Shown here piece after piece: positions 1-9,591 of a DNA stretch of 37,687 nt. The notes under the pieces are model-generated. The model ran no database searches. It worked only from the letters and a program-made list of their open reading frames with translations, and was not told where the DNA came from. Within the stretch, counting starts at the first letter, position 1. Each line of letters starts with the position of its first letter. This DNA comes from JAAYZX01 sp040770645 (GTDB lineage Bacteria > Actinomycetota > Thermoleophilia > RBG-16-64-13): NCBI GenBank assembly GCA_040770645.1, contig JAXGIS010000015.1, positions 1 to 37,687 of the forward strand, given 5' to 3'. Made by a program: the position numbers and the translations under genes.

Positions 1-2
1 AG

Positions 3-1754
3 GTCTACCTCGCCGAAGGTATTCGCAAGGCTCTGCGCAAAGAAGGCTACAGCATTCCCGTGGTGACGGCAGGGAAGATCCGCATGCCGGATCTTGCGGA
101 CGAGATCATTGCACAAGAGCGGGCCGACATCATCGGCATGGCACGCACCGTCCTAGCGGATCCCGACTGGCCTGTCAAAGCCAGGGACGGACGGGACGAC
201 GAGATCGTCAAGTGCGCGGCGTGCGGTTGGTGCAGCGAATCCGACGAGCGTTACGAAACCGTTCTCTGCATCCAGTGGCCCAAAGGCGTTATTAATGCCC
301 CCGACCCCTGGCTGTTCTCACCGCCCTGTCGAGTGGCCTGCCCTGCGGGCGTCGACGTTCGTGAGTACATCGATTTGATCGGCCAAGGCAAGTTTGAGCG
401 TGCCCTGGAAGTCGTAGAGGACAAGATACCGCTGCCTGGTGTCATTGGACGTGTGTGCCCGCGTCCCTGCGAGGACCATTGCAACCGGGCCCAATTGGAC
501 GAACCGGTCGCCATCGACGCCCTGAAGCGTTACATTGCCGACACGGTGGCTGCCCGGGGTACCCGCAGTGTTCCAGTTCCTCCGCGGACCAAGAAAGAAC
601 GGGTGGCCATCATCGGTTCCGGTCCTGCCGGTCTGAGCGCGGGTGCCTACCTTGCCAAGCTTGGCTACGCTACAACGATCTACGAAGCTGGGCCGGTGGC
701 CGGAGGTATGTTGGCTTGGGGTATTCCTGAGTACAGGCTACCGCGCGACATTCTCAACAACGAGATCTCGCAGATTCGGGAGCTCGGTGTTGAGATCAAG
801 CTCAACTCCCCGATCGGCGAGGGTGGGCTGGCGTTGGACGACCTACGCGCCAACGGCTACAGCGCCATCTTTGTGGGTGCAGGTGCTCAGGGCAGCTCAC
901 CTCTCGACATTCCGGGTACGGAATCGTCTCAGGTAGTCGATGGAGCCCAGTGGCTTAAGGATGCCAACCTTGGTAACCGTGTGCCCACCGGCGACAAGGT
1001 GGTTGTGATAGGCGGCGGTAACGTCGCCGTGGATGCGGCGCGAACGGCTCTGCGTCAGGGCGCCACGTCAGTTACCGTGGTGTATCGTCGCACGGGTGAA
1101 GAGATGCCGGCCATCCGCAGCGAGGTCGAAGAGGCCCAGCGCGAGGGTATCCAAATTCGCTATCTGAGCGCACCGCAGAAGGTGGTTCTCGATCAGGGTA
1201 CGTGCGTGGGCGTGGAGTGTCTGCAGACTGAGCTTGGCGAACCGGACGCCAGCGGACGCCGCAGTCCGGTGGCTGTACCTGGCTCCGAGTTCGTTGTGGA
1301 TGCGGACCTCATAATTGCAGCCGTGGGCCAGAAAGTGGACCCCTCCTTCCTGGCCGGCGAAACGGTCGAGATGAACGCCAACGGGACACTGAAAGTGGAT
1401 CCCGTAACGTTGTCCACCAGCACGCCCGGCTTGTTCGCCGGAGGTGACGTGGTGTTGGGTCCGGCCACCGTGGTGGAGGCCATGGCCGCCGGTCGTCGCG
1501 CCGCATTGGCGATCGACTGTTACCTGAGCGGCAAAGAAATGCCCGATATTCCTTTGCCGACACCCATCCCTTACGAAGAAGTCAACGTAGAGTTCTTCAA
1601 GACTCATCCGCGACAGAAGATGCCGGAGCTGCCCGTGGCTGAGCGCATTGGCAGCTTCGCTGAGGTCGAACTCGGCTTTGGGGTGGCTGAGGCACAGCAG
1701 GAAGTGGTGCGTTGCTTCCAGTGCGGCATGTTCCCCAAGCTGGACAAATTCTGA
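3..1754 (+). CDS. OYE-type / GltD-type FAD-dependent Fe-S oxidoreductase, 3' part
   Basis: The frame is open to the left edge of the window, so the gene starts upstream. The first ~65 codons read as the end of an old-yellow-enzyme TIM barrel (ADIIGMAR, then a Cys cluster CAACGWC near 211-231). This joins a glutamate-synthase-small-subunit-like module: Cys-rich N-domain (CRVACPAGV, CPRPCEDHC), an FAD Rossmann motif (IIGSGPAG, about 610-635), and an NAD(P)H Rossmann motif (VVIGGGNVAVDAA, about 1003-1040). The chain ends in CFQCG. The layout resembles 2,4-dienoyl-CoA reductase/FadH-type enzymes extended with the Fe-S domain of GltD and dihydropyrimidine dehydrogenase. Such enzymes pass electrons from NAD(P)H through FAD and Fe-S clusters to an FMN site. 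The substrate cannot be told from sequence. The missing N-terminus should hold the FMN barrel. Confidence 0.85.
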   Translation, partial: VYLAEGIRKALRKEGYSIPVVTAGKIRMPDLADEIIAQERADIIGMARTVLADPDWPVKARDGRDDEIVKCAACGWCSESDERYETVLCIQWPKGVINAPDPWLFSPPCRVACPAGVDVREYIDLIGQGKFERALEVVEDKIPLPGVIGRVCPRPCEDHCNRAQLDEPVAIDALKRYIADTVAARGTRSVPVPPRTKKERVAIIGSGPAGLSAGAYLAKLGYATTIYEAGPVAGGMLAWGIPEYRLPRDILNNEISQIRELGVEIKLNSPIGEGGLALDDLRANGYSAIFVGAGAQGSSPLDIPGTESSQVVDGAQWLKDANLGNRVPTGDKVVVIGGGNVAVDAARTALRQGATSVTVVYRRTGEEMPAIRSEVEEAQREGIQIRYLSAPQKVVLDQGTCVGVECLQTELGEPDASGRRSPVAVPGSEFVVDADLIIAAVGQKVDPSFLAGETVEMNANGTLKVDPVTLSTSTPGLFAGGDVVLGPATVVEAMAAGRRAALAIDCYLSGKEMPDIPLPTPIPYEEVNVEFFKTHPRQKMPELPVAERIGSFAEVELGFGVAEAQQEVVRCFQCGMFPKLDKF

Positions 1755-1771
1755 GGATTAGCCTCCTCCAC

Positions 1772-1805
1772 GCCTGGGCGGCCGGTCTCGATCGGTCGCC
1801 CAGGC
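1772..1805 (+). terminator. Hairpin terminator after the oxidoreductase gene
   Basis: A 12-bp stem (GCCTGGGCGGCC with GGTCGCCCAGGC, one G-T pair) encloses a 10-nt loop, 18 bases after the stop codon. A pyrimidine-rich run (CCTTCTCCCTCC) follows instead of a pure T tract. Position and stem strength support transcription termination. Confidence 0.6.
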
Positions 1806-2679
1806 CCTTCTCCCTCCATCCCGCAAAGGCGAATCATGTCGCCACTGCCAGGATTTACCTGCACTAGGATGGACGAGCTGTTGATTGCTGCGACGAATAC
1901 CTCGCTCCTCGCACTGCCGTGCGCAACAGATTCACCCACACTCCCCATACCCTCGATCCAACGTTTCGCTGATGAGCACGCCCCTGATACCGCAGAAATG
2001 TGCAAACCAAGTTAGGGGAAGTAGCGAACAGGCGTCGAACCACCGCGTGCCGTGGATGATAATCTTTTATAACATTTAGGAAATAAAGATTATGAACTGG
2101 AGTCTCCACGGTTGCGGGATTCCGTGATATACAGCTCAGGGGAGACCGCCTTCAAAGCCGCCACAAGTGTCGTTCTCCAGCGGGAAGAGCCCGTTGTCAT
2201 GCCAACTTACCTCGCCTGTGGATGCTCGAGTTCCCACTGCAGCTTTGGCTAAGCGTGAGCACATACCTGGAATCCCACCAGGCTCGCTCAACCTGGACAG
2301 GCTGTCTGTAGTCGCGAGAGATATCCTTGGGCGATAACACGGCATAGCTCGAGAGAGGCAAACACTTACCTGGCACAGTCTTTTCTTTTCCTCTTGCCCC
2401 AAGAGCCCTTGCATGGAAGTCGGACCGTTATCATTCGATGAGCCCGCGGAGGTAGACTACCGGCAATGCCACCGGATTCGGAGAGAGCGATCGAGCACAC
2501 GCAGAAGGGCGGTGGACATGGAGACATCAGACTGCATAGCCGGTTATAGCACGCGCGGCGGCGGGCACTTGCCTCGCGTGGAGCGCGGCGGCTACCGGTG
2601 GATTACTCCACTGTACAGCGGCACACGGCCCAACCAACTCGGCGCGAACATGAGGCCGCCGGAACGCGCGGTGGCATGA
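1806..2679. other. Non-coding stretch with no recognised gene
   Basis: About 870 bases without a convincing gene on either strand. The open frames are short, lack ribosome-binding sites and have unnatural composition. It holds one AT-rich inverted repeat (2059-2093, listed separately). No tRNA, CRISPR or insertion-sequence ends were seen. Confidence 0.5.
2059..2093. repeat. AT-rich 9-bp inverted repeat
   Basis: ATAATCTTT at 2059-2067 and AAAGATTAT at 2085-2093 are perfect inverse copies 17 bases apart, in an AT-rich island within GC-rich DNA. It could be a regulator-binding site, a weak hairpin or a relic. No adjacent gene identifies its role. Confidence 0.5.
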
Positions 2680-2958
2680 TCAACGCAGAGTCCCGTCCGG
2701 ATCCACGTACGCGTTGTCTGCGTAACACCACATCCACCGGGGTGGGCCCGAGGAAAGTGGCTGGATGATGGGGTGGCCCGTCTCCTCCCAGTGCGCCCGA
2801 GCGTGCCGGTTCTTCGACGAGTCACAGCAACCCACATGACCACAGGTCTTGCACACCCTCAGTTCCACCCACTCATCACCCGTCTTCAGGCACTCCTCGC
2901 AACCCGTGGCCCGCGCCTGCACAGACATGTCCACCTGATCTATATGAGAACACTTCAT
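2680..2958 (-). CDS. UBP-type zinc finger domain protein
   Basis: A 92-residue protein that is essentially one ZnF-UBP domain. It has the ordered Cys/His ligands C3-H5 near the N-terminus, CEEC, CKTCGHVGCC, then H-rich NRHARAHW and TGHPII, and an aromatic tail WMWCYADNAYV. In eukaryotes this fold binds the free C-terminus of ubiquitin; small stand-alone bacterial versions are common in Actinomycetota and have no established role. The ATG at 2958 is preferred over the longer frame because GGAGAGGGGGG lies directly upstream. It is divergent from the MFS gene starting at 3047, with 88 bases between them that must hold both promoters. Confidence 0.85.
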   Translation of the reverse strand: MKCSHIDQVDMSVQARATGCEECLKTGDEWVELRVCKTCGHVGCCDSSKNRHARAHWEETGHPIIQPLSSGPPRWMWCYADNAYVDPDGTLR

Positions 2959-3046
2959 GATCCCCCCTCTCCCCAACCACCAGAGCCGGCCGCCGCAGCG
3001 GAGGCTGCACCGTGACAGGCTGTTTTTGGTCACGTACCCAGGCGCC

Positions 3047-4315
3047 ATGACCTCCAATCGCGCATGGTGGCGTGAGCCTCGGGTATACGCATGGGCGGCT
3101 TGGGACTTCGCCACCACACCCTTTTCAGCGCTGGTGAGCACAGTCATCTACCCCACTTTCTTCAAGGAAGTGTGCCTGAACGGTGTTCGGGAGGGTGACT
3201 TCCTCTGGGGGCTCACGGGTTCCCTGGCCATGGTCCTCGTGGTGCTGTTGGCACCCGCCGCCGGCGCCTACGCAGACGCCGCGGCAGCCAAACGCAGGCT
3301 GCTCATTGCCTGCACAGTACTCAACATCTTGAGCACCGCCCTCTTCGCCACACTGGGCCCCGGCACGGCGGTCGCCGCGATGATCCTCTACATCACGGCC
3401 GGCTTGGGCTATCAAGGGGGCAGCGTCTTCTACAACGCCTTTCTGCCGGAGGTGGCACCCCGCAACCGGCGGGGCGCCGTCTCGGGCTTGGGCGACGGCT
3501 TGGGATATGTGGGTGCACTGGTATCCATGGGCATAGCGTTTCCCTACCTGCGCACCAACTCCCTACAGGGCATGCCGGAGAGCATGGCACCGCTGTTCCT
3601 TTTCATCGCCGGCTTCATGCTGCTCTTCTCCTTGCCCGCCTTCCTGTTTGTGAAGGACCGGACCCCACCGCTGGTCGGCTCCAGGGTCTCGATCACCGCC
3701 GCCCTCTCTCGCCAATGGAACACGCTGCGCAACATCAGGCGTTACCGCAACACCTTCCTCTTCTTGTTCGCCTTCCTACTTTATACCGACGCGGTAACCA
3801 CCATGAGCCTCTTCGTATCCATCTACGCCCGTAGCCGCAACATGAACCTCGATGTCATAGTCATGATTTTCTTGATCTCGCAGATAACGGCCGCGCCCGG
3901 CACATTCCTCATGGGCAGGCTGGCCGACAAAATAGGAGCCAAGCCCACCATCAGTATCCTGATCGTGCTGTGGATCGCGGTGCTCGGCTACGCGATGTTC
4001 GCGTCCAGCTTCATTGACTTCCTCATCATCGGGCTCATGGCCGGCGTGGGCGTGGGCGCCCTGACCACGGTCAGCCGCACCATGATGTCCCTGGTGTCGC
4101 CGGCGGCGCACCAGGCCGAGTTCTTCGGCTTCTTCGCAGTGGCGGGACGCGCGTCCGCGGTGTTGGGCCCTCCGTTGTTCGGCGCGGTGTCCTCTTTGAC
4201 CGGTGATCTACGCTATGCGCTACCCGCTCTCATGCTCCTGCTCGCCGCCGCACTCGTGCTGGTGCAACGCGTGGACACGGGTACCAATGCGGAGGGAGGC
4301 TCTCACCCAGGATAG
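3047..4315 (+). CDS. MFS transporter, UMF1/Atg22-like
   Basis: A 422-residue membrane protein with about 12 hydrophobic segments. Its N-terminus (YAWAAWDFATTPFSALV, then IYPTFF) matches the pattern of the UMF1/Atg22-like branch of the major facilitator superfamily. A cytoplasmic loop motif GRLADKIGAK sits midway. The frame stays open upstream to 2957, but that extension is Pro/Arg-rich and runs through the divergent promoter, so the ATG at 3047 is chosen. The substrate is unknown; Atg22 relatives export amino acids from vacuoles. The 3' end overlaps the convergent small gene at 4303 by 13 bases. Confidence 0.8.
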   Translation: MTSNRAWWREPRVYAWAAWDFATTPFSALVSTVIYPTFFKEVCLNGVREGDFLWGLTGSLAMVLVVLLAPAAGAYADAAAAKRRLLIACTVLNILSTALFATLGPGTAVAAMILYITAGLGYQGGSVFYNAFLPEVAPRNRRGAVSGLGDGLGYVGALVSMGIAFPYLRTNSLQGMPESMAPLFLFIAGFMLLFSLPAFLFVKDRTPPLVGSRVSITAALSRQWNTLRNIRRYRNTFLFLFAFLLYTDAVTTMSLFVSIYARSRNMNLDVIVMIFLISQITAAPGTFLMGRLADKIGAKPTISILIVLWIAVLGYAMFASSFIDFLIIGLMAGVGVGALTTVSRTMMSLVSPAAHQAEFFGFFAVAGRASAVLGPPLFGAVSSLTGDLRYALPALMLLLAAALVLVQRVDTGTNAEGGSHPG

Positions 4316-4620
4316 CCTCGTTTGATTACCTCCCATCCATCGGTCCCCATCGTCACCACCAACGACACCGGCCTACCTTCCCGTTCGAGGATCTCGAGCA
4401 GTTGGTCACGAGCCAGAGCCACCACTGCGTCGATCCCTTCGGCATCACGCCCCTCGCCGCGATGACCGATCCCAACCCCGGCCATCGCCGCCGAGGAAAC
4501 ACGGACCTCCGATCGACAGAAGGTCTCGCCCGGGTAAGTGGCCTCGAAGTGAGTTATCCACGCGCCCTCCTCCACGGACCACCAAGCGCTCAACAACTCA
4601 AGCTCACTGGGCAGACTCAC
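4303..4620 (-). CDS. Small hypothetical protein
   Basis: A 105-residue soluble protein of unknown function. No domain is recognised. The C-terminal half (ALARDQLLEILEREGRPVS, then TMGTDGWEVIKRG) looks like a real amphipathic helix plus strand, and its composition is natural, unlike shadow frames nearby. The GTG at 4620 is preferred over the GTG at 4656 because TTGGGAGA lies 4 bases upstream of it. It is convergent with the Atg22-like transporter gene and divergent from the EamA transporter gene. Confidence 0.5.
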   Translation of the reverse strand: MSLPSELELLSAWWSVEEGAWITHFEATYPGETFCRSEVRVSSAAMAGVGIGHRGEGRDAEGIDAVVALARDQLLEILEREGRPVSLVVTMGTDGWEVIKRGYPG

Positions 4621-4732
4621 ACTGTTTCTCCCAACGCCTCGCTCCCGGCCGGCCACACCGCGCGGGCACTCGTGGTAGTCTGCTCATCAACGTGGTCCAC
4701 TCATCCGTCCAACCCCCATCCCTTCACCGCCC

Positions 4733-5638
4733 GTGACCGTCGACAGACGCTCGCTCGGCGCCATAGCCGTCACCCTGGTCCTCTGGAGCTCGGCCTTCGC
4801 GGGCATTCAAGCCGCACTTGAGGCTTTCACCCCCGGCCACCTTGCCCTTTTCCGCTTCCTGAGCGCCTCGGCATTCATGGGCATCACGGCCGTCATTCGT
4901 AGGATGCGCCTACCTGCCCTGCGCGACCTACCCTTGATTCTACTACTGGGGCTCTTCGGCATAGCCGTATACCACACGGCCCTCAATTACGCGCAGTTGC
5001 GGGTTTCAGCGGGAGCCGCAGGTATCCTCATAGCCACCAGCCCCGTATTCACGGCGCTATTGGCGGCTGTATTTCTCCAGGAGCGGCTGGCCACCTGGGG
5101 ATGGCTGGGTATTGTCATCAGTCTGGGCGGAGCGACCCTGGTGGCGCTTGGTGAGGGCGGCGGTTTCAATCTGGAACCGTATGCGCTGTTGGTGTTGATA
5201 TCGGCGGTATCGAGTGCGGTCTACTTCGTAATGATGAAGCCTCTACTTGAGCGTTATACAGGGTTGGAACTCAGCACATACAGCATTTGGGCCGGCACGG
5301 CCATGCTCCTCTTTTTTCTCCCGGGATTCCCACACGCAGTGGCTTCCGCCCCCTCTGAGGCCGTGCTTGCCGTTGTGTACCTGGGAGTGCTCCCGGGTGG
5401 AGTCGCCTACATCACATGGGCGGTGGCCCTGTCGCGCACTCCCGCGTCGGTGTTGGCCAGTTTCCAATACCTGGTGCCGGTGCTGGCTGTGTTGATCGCT
5501 TGGATCTGGCGCCGCGAGTCACCTACCATAATGGCCCTGGCAGGCGGCGCCGTCTCTCTACTGGGAGTCATCCTAGTAAATCGCACCGCGCGTAGATCAG
5601 GACCCGTATCCCCGCCCGGTGAGAACAACGAGCGGTGA
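4733..5638 (+). CDS. EamA/DMT-family transporter
   Basis: A 301-residue protein with ten predicted membrane segments in two EamA repeats, typical of drug/metabolite transporters such as RhtA and YdcZ relatives. Repeat signatures include LWSSAFAGI near the N-terminus, the loop FLQERLATWGWLG, and the second-half pair YLGVLPGGVAYI and ASFQYLVPVLAVLIAW. These carriers usually export amino acids or other small metabolites. The GTG start at 4733 has no clear Shine-Dalgarno, so a leaderless message is possible. Its TGA (5636-5638) overlaps the ATG of the next gene by one base (TGATG), which implies translational coupling in an operon with the ANKH/MATE-like gene. Confidence 0.85.
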   Translation: MTVDRRSLGAIAVTLVLWSSAFAGIQAALEAFTPGHLALFRFLSASAFMGITAVIRRMRLPALRDLPLILLLGLFGIAVYHTALNYAQLRVSAGAAGILIATSPVFTALLAAVFLQERLATWGWLGIVISLGGATLVALGEGGGFNLEPYALLVLISAVSSAVYFVMMKPLLERYTGLELSTYSIWAGTAMLLFFLPGFPHAVASAPSEAVLAVVYLGVLPGGVAYITWAVALSRTPASVLASFQYLVPVLAVLIAWIWRRESPTIMALAGGAVSLLGVILVNRTARRSGPVSPPGENNER

Positions 5639-7007
5639 TGGACAGGAAGCCCCCCATGACTGATGCCCCCTCGATGCGGAAACTGTTCCGTATGTGGTGG
5701 CCGCTCGCCGCGAGTTGGCTTCTTATGTCTTTCGAAGGCCCGGCCATCGCTTTGGTCTTGGCCCGCCTGGCTCACCCCGAGATCAGCTTGGCCGCGTATG
5801 GTGGGCTCATCCTCCCCTCTGCTTCCTCATTGAGGCCCCGGTGGTCATGCTGTTGTCCGCATCTACGGCCCTCAGTCGCGACTCCCAATCCTACCGAGTG
5901 ATGCGCCGTTTCATGCACGGCCTGAGCGCGGGTCTCACCTTGCTGCACGCCGTAGTGGCCTTCACGCCTGTCTACTACCTGGTGGCACGCGGCCTCATTG
6001 GTGCGCCCGAGGAGATCATCGAACCGAGCCGCATCGGCATGATGCTCACCCTGCCCTGGACTTGGGCCATCGCCTACCGGCGTTTCAACCAAGGAGTCCT
6101 CATCCGCTCGGGTCTCTCGCTGGCCGTGGGCACGGGGACAATGGTGCGCCTCAGTACGGAGCTTGCGGTGCTGGGCACTGCCTGGATAGTAGGAACCATC
6201 CCCGGCGCAGCTGTTGCAGCCGCGACACTCTGCTTGGGCGTCGTGGCCGAGGCCTTCTATGCCAAGTTCAGAGTGGGACCGGTCAGAAAAGAGCTCCCAA
6301 TCCCGCCACCCGGCACACCACCCCTCACTCAGCGCGGCTTGTTGAGCTTCTACATCCCTTTGTCCCTCACGTCGGTGCTTCTGTTCGCCGCCAACCCTCT
6401 GGTAAGCGCCGCGGTCAGTCGTATGCCGGAGGCCATCTCGTCTTTGGCCGTATGGCCGGTGGTGAACTCGGTGAGCTTCATCGTTCGTAGTTTCGGAGTA
6501 GGCTTCTCGGAAGTGGTGATCGCCGTCATCGAACGCCCGGGGGCCGTGCGGCAACTAAGACGTTTTGGGATCGTGATCAGCGCCGTCTCGTTTGCGGTTT
6601 TCGCGGTTTTGGCCATGCCCCCGCTGGCGACCCCCATATACGGCACCGTGGTGGGTCTCAAACCGGAACTGGTTTCGTTGCTTGCGAAGTACCTATGGCT
6701 GCTGGCACCCCTGCCGCTACTGGCGGTGGCGCAGAGCTACTGTCAAGGGGCCATTCTCCACGGGCGGCGCACGCGGTCCGTCACGGAGGCGGTGTTCGTT
6801 TTCCTGTTCGCCACCAGCGCGATGCTGGTGGCCGGCGTGCTGTGGGGAGGTGTTGTCGGTCTCCCGGTGGGAATGGCCGCCCTGGTGCTGGGGGAAACCT
6901 TGCGCACGGGCTGGCTGTGGCTGCGCAGCCGAGCCATCCGCAGGGAGTTGTGGTCGTCGTCCCAACCCACCACCCTTGGCAGTGATGCGTCATACCCTGT
7001 ATTGTGA
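5638..7007 (+). CDS. ANKH/MATE-like membrane transporter, one frameshift
   Basis: About 456 residues when repaired, with about 12 membrane segments. The N-terminus (FRMWWPLAASWLLMSFEGP, IEAPVVMLLSASTALS) resembles MATE-superfamily proteins close to the ANKH (progressive ankylosis) group, which export small anionic metabolites such as citrate or pyrophosphate. The frame breaks at the C-run 5814-5817: the upstream part runs in one frame to LAAYGGLI and the rest, from PLCFLIEAP, in another. Adding one C gives the continuous GGLILPLCFLIEAP, so a sequencing deletion is likely. An ATG at 5656 with AGGAAG upstream is an alternative start. The gene is coupled to the EamA gene before it, and its stop overlaps a GTG of the PLP-enzyme gene after it. 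Confidence 0.75.
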
Positions 7008-7015
7008 CTATCCAC

Positions 7016-8192
7016 ATGGATATTTTCCGTAAGTGCTTCGAGTACACCACGGCCAAGGAAGCCATCGCGCAGGGCTACTACCCGTACTTCATCCCCCTCG
7101 CGGAGAGCGAAGGCACGGAAGTGGTCTATAAGGGCCATCGCCTTATTATGTGCGGCTCCAACAACTACCTCGGCCTCACCACCCACCCCAAGGTCAAGGA
7201 AGCGGCCTGTGCGGCCCTGGAACGCTTCGGTACCAGTTGCACCGGGTCACGCTTCTTGAACGGGACCCTCGAGATGCACGAGGAATTGGAGCGAGAACTG
7301 GCCCGCTACGTGGGCAAACCCGCCGCCCTCGTCTTTTCTACCGGCATGCAGACCAATCTGGGAGTCATCTCCTCGCTCGTGAGCCGAGCCGACGCGGTCA
7401 TCCTGGACAAAGAAGACCATGCCAGCATCGTTGACGGCGCACGATTGGGGTACGGGCGCATGTTGCGGTACCGTCACAATAACGCTGAAGACATGCGCCG
7501 CCTGCTCCGGGGCCTGCCGGATGATACCGGCCGTCTCATCGTGGTGGACGGAGTGTTCAGCATGGAAGGGACCTGGCCGACCTACCCCAGCTGCTTGACG
7601 TCAGCGAGGAGTTCGGGGCCAGATTCATGGTAGACGACGCTCACGGCATCGGTGTAACCGGCCGCGGCCGCGGCACCGCCGCCCACTACGGCCTGACCGA
7701 CCGCGTCGATCTAATCATGTCTACCTTCAGTAAGTCCCTGGCCTCTCTCGGCGGCTTCGTGGCCGGGGAGGAGGATGTCATCGGCTACATCAAGCATCAC
7801 GCCCGCGCGCTCATCTTCAGCGCCAGTCCACCCCCGCCAGTACTGCTTCCGCACTCGCCGCCCTGCGCATCATGGAGGCCGAGCCCGAGCGTGTGGATCG
7901 GGTCATCGCCCACGGCGAATATATGCGTGCCGGGCTGCGTGCACTCGGTTTCAATATCGGCAACTCCGTAACCCCCATCGTCCCCATCGTGGTAGGAGAC
8001 GATCAGGCAACCTTCGCCGCTTGGCGCATGCTCTTCGACAGCGGCGTCTTCGTCAATCCGGTCATCTCCCCGGCGGTTTCGCCCGGGCGCCAACTGCTCC
8101 GCACCAGCTACATGTCCACCCACACCACCGAGCAACTCGACCGCGTCCTCGACATCGTGGGGCAAGTGGGTCGGCGGCTGGGCCTGATCTGA
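7016..8192 (+). CDS. Alpha-oxoamine synthase family PLP enzyme, two frameshifts
   Basis: A fold-type I PLP enzyme of the family holding KBL, BioF and serine palmitoyltransferase, which condense an amino acid with an acyl-CoA and release CO2. Visible family motifs: GSNNYLGLTTHPKV, GSRFLNGTLEMHEELE, VDDAHGIG, and the Schiff-base lysine in STFSKSLASLGGF. The N-terminus (MDIFRKCFEYT, YYPYF) looks closer to bacterial serine-palmitoyltransferase-like members than to BioF. Two frame breaks sit in short runs: GGG at 7568-7570 and CCCCC at 7831-7835. One extra base in each restores MEGDLADLPQLLDVSEEFG and PPPASTASALAALR. A GTG at 7004 overlapping the previous stop is an alternative start. The operon context suggests the two membrane proteins may export its product. 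Confidence 0.75.
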
Positions 8193-8212
8193 CTCTGCGG
8201 TAGCCGAGAGGC

Positions 8213-9484
8213 TTATCCGGTGGCCCGCGTATCGGCCGCCGAGACTACCGGCGCCGGCCTATCGGCCAACTGGGCCTCGTCCCATGCCACCCGCGCAGCG
8301 GTTCTCTGTTCAGCCGGGTTGAGACGGTGAGTCACCGCCACAGTGATCAATGCAGCGCCACAGGCTATGAAGAACGGCACCTGATAGCCCACGAAGTTCA
8401 GGATGAACCCCGCCGCCACTGGAACCACCACGGCGGTGGCGTGCAGGATGGTAACCCCCATGGCCAGGCTGGAAGCCATATCCTGCGGAACCGCGATCTT
8501 GCGCAGATAGGTGGACGCCCCGATGATGGAGAACGGAGCAATGAAGGAGTATACGACGTAGAAGATGCAGGCCAAATAGACGTTGTCCGACAAAGCGTAG
8601 CCGCCCAAGGCCACCACGTAGCCGATATTGATGGCCTGCAGAACGAGACGCTCTCCGAGCCGATCGAACAGGCGCCCTACGTAAGAGGAGGAGACGACGG
8701 CCACGAAGGTCACGGTCATCAGTAGGATCGAAACTTGGGCCACGGTGAGCCCGAAGCGATGGACCAGGACCCATAATCCGAAAGAGAAGAATATCTGCTG
8801 CCGCACACCGTCCAACAAGTTGAGCAGATAGAAGTAACGATAGTCATTGTTCCAGACGATCCGTTCGCGTTCAGGAGCCACTTTGCGCTCTTCTCCCTCA
8901 TGCAGATGAGGGAAGCGAATGATAACCAGGGCACCGATGGCGCTCACCACCCCGATGATGACGAAGGTGGGCTTGAAAGAGAACAGGTCAAACTGGAAGA
9001 CCAGGAACACGAATACCAGGGCCACAAACATCCCCAACTGGTTGAAGGCATTCATACGCCCCAACACATGCCCGCTTCTCTCCTGAGAAGTCAGGCTCAT
9101 TCCCAAGGAATACTGGGTTTGCAAAACGGTATGCATACCGAAACTACCGAGCAGAACCCAGGGAATCAACGAGGCGAAATCGGCGGCCACCGTGTACAAA
9201 GCGAATCCGATACCCATGATCAACATGGCACCCGCCGTCAGCCACTGCAGCGATACGCGGTACAAAAGCGCCATGAGCAGTATCAACAGAAGACCGCCCA
9301 GTTCGCGGATGGCCGTCATGTAACCGAACTGCGGTCCACTGAAGCCCAGGACATCCGTGAAGAAGTTGGTGACAGTGCTGTTGTTGGCGCTGGTTGCGAA
9401 ACCGTACGCCAACTGCATGACGGCCAACATGATGAATCCACGCCCCGCGGGGACGTTCCAGGATCGACGCAAGCGATTGGTCAT
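8213..9484 (-). CDS. MFS transporter
   Basis: A 423-residue protein with about 12 membrane segments and the loop motif YVGRLFDRLGERL between helices, as in the major facilitator superfamily. The N-terminal region (LAVMQLAYGFATSANNSTVTNFFTDVLGF) and a conserved QTQYSLGMSL segment place it among sugar/drug-like MFS proteins, but the substrate is not apparent. The ATG at 9484 is preferred; the frame extends upstream to 9562 through a Cys/Arg-rich stretch that does not look like protein. No Shine-Dalgarno precedes the ATG. It is convergent with the PLP-enzyme gene, only 20 bases away, with no obvious terminator between. Confidence 0.8.
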   Translation of the reverse strand: MTNRLRRSWNVPAGRGFIMLAVMQLAYGFATSANNSTVTNFFTDVLGFSGPQFGYMTAIRELGGLLLILLMALLYRVSLQWLTAGAMLIMGIGFALYTVAADFASLIPWVLLGSFGMHTVLQTQYSLGMSLTSQERSGHVLGRMNAFNQLGMFVALVFVFLVFQFDLFSFKPTFVIIGVVSAIGALVIIRFPHLHEGEERKVAPERERIVWNNDYRYFYLLNLLDGVRQQIFFSFGLWVLVHRFGLTVAQVSILLMTVTFVAVVSSSYVGRLFDRLGERLVLQAINIGYVVALGGYALSDNVYLACIFYVVYSFIAPFSIIGASTYLRKIAVPQDMASSLAMGVTILHATAVVVPVAAGFILNFVGYQVPFFIACGAALITVAVTHRLNPAEQRTAARVAWDEAQLADRPAPVVSAADTRATG

Positions 9485-9591
9485 GAAGGAAATGTTAGCA
9501 GGCTGTGACCCGCGCGCGCAGCACCGGACCGGGGCGTAAGTGCCCCCACTAGACCACCACACGCCGCCCGCAGGGGTGCAAGGGGCCCGGC

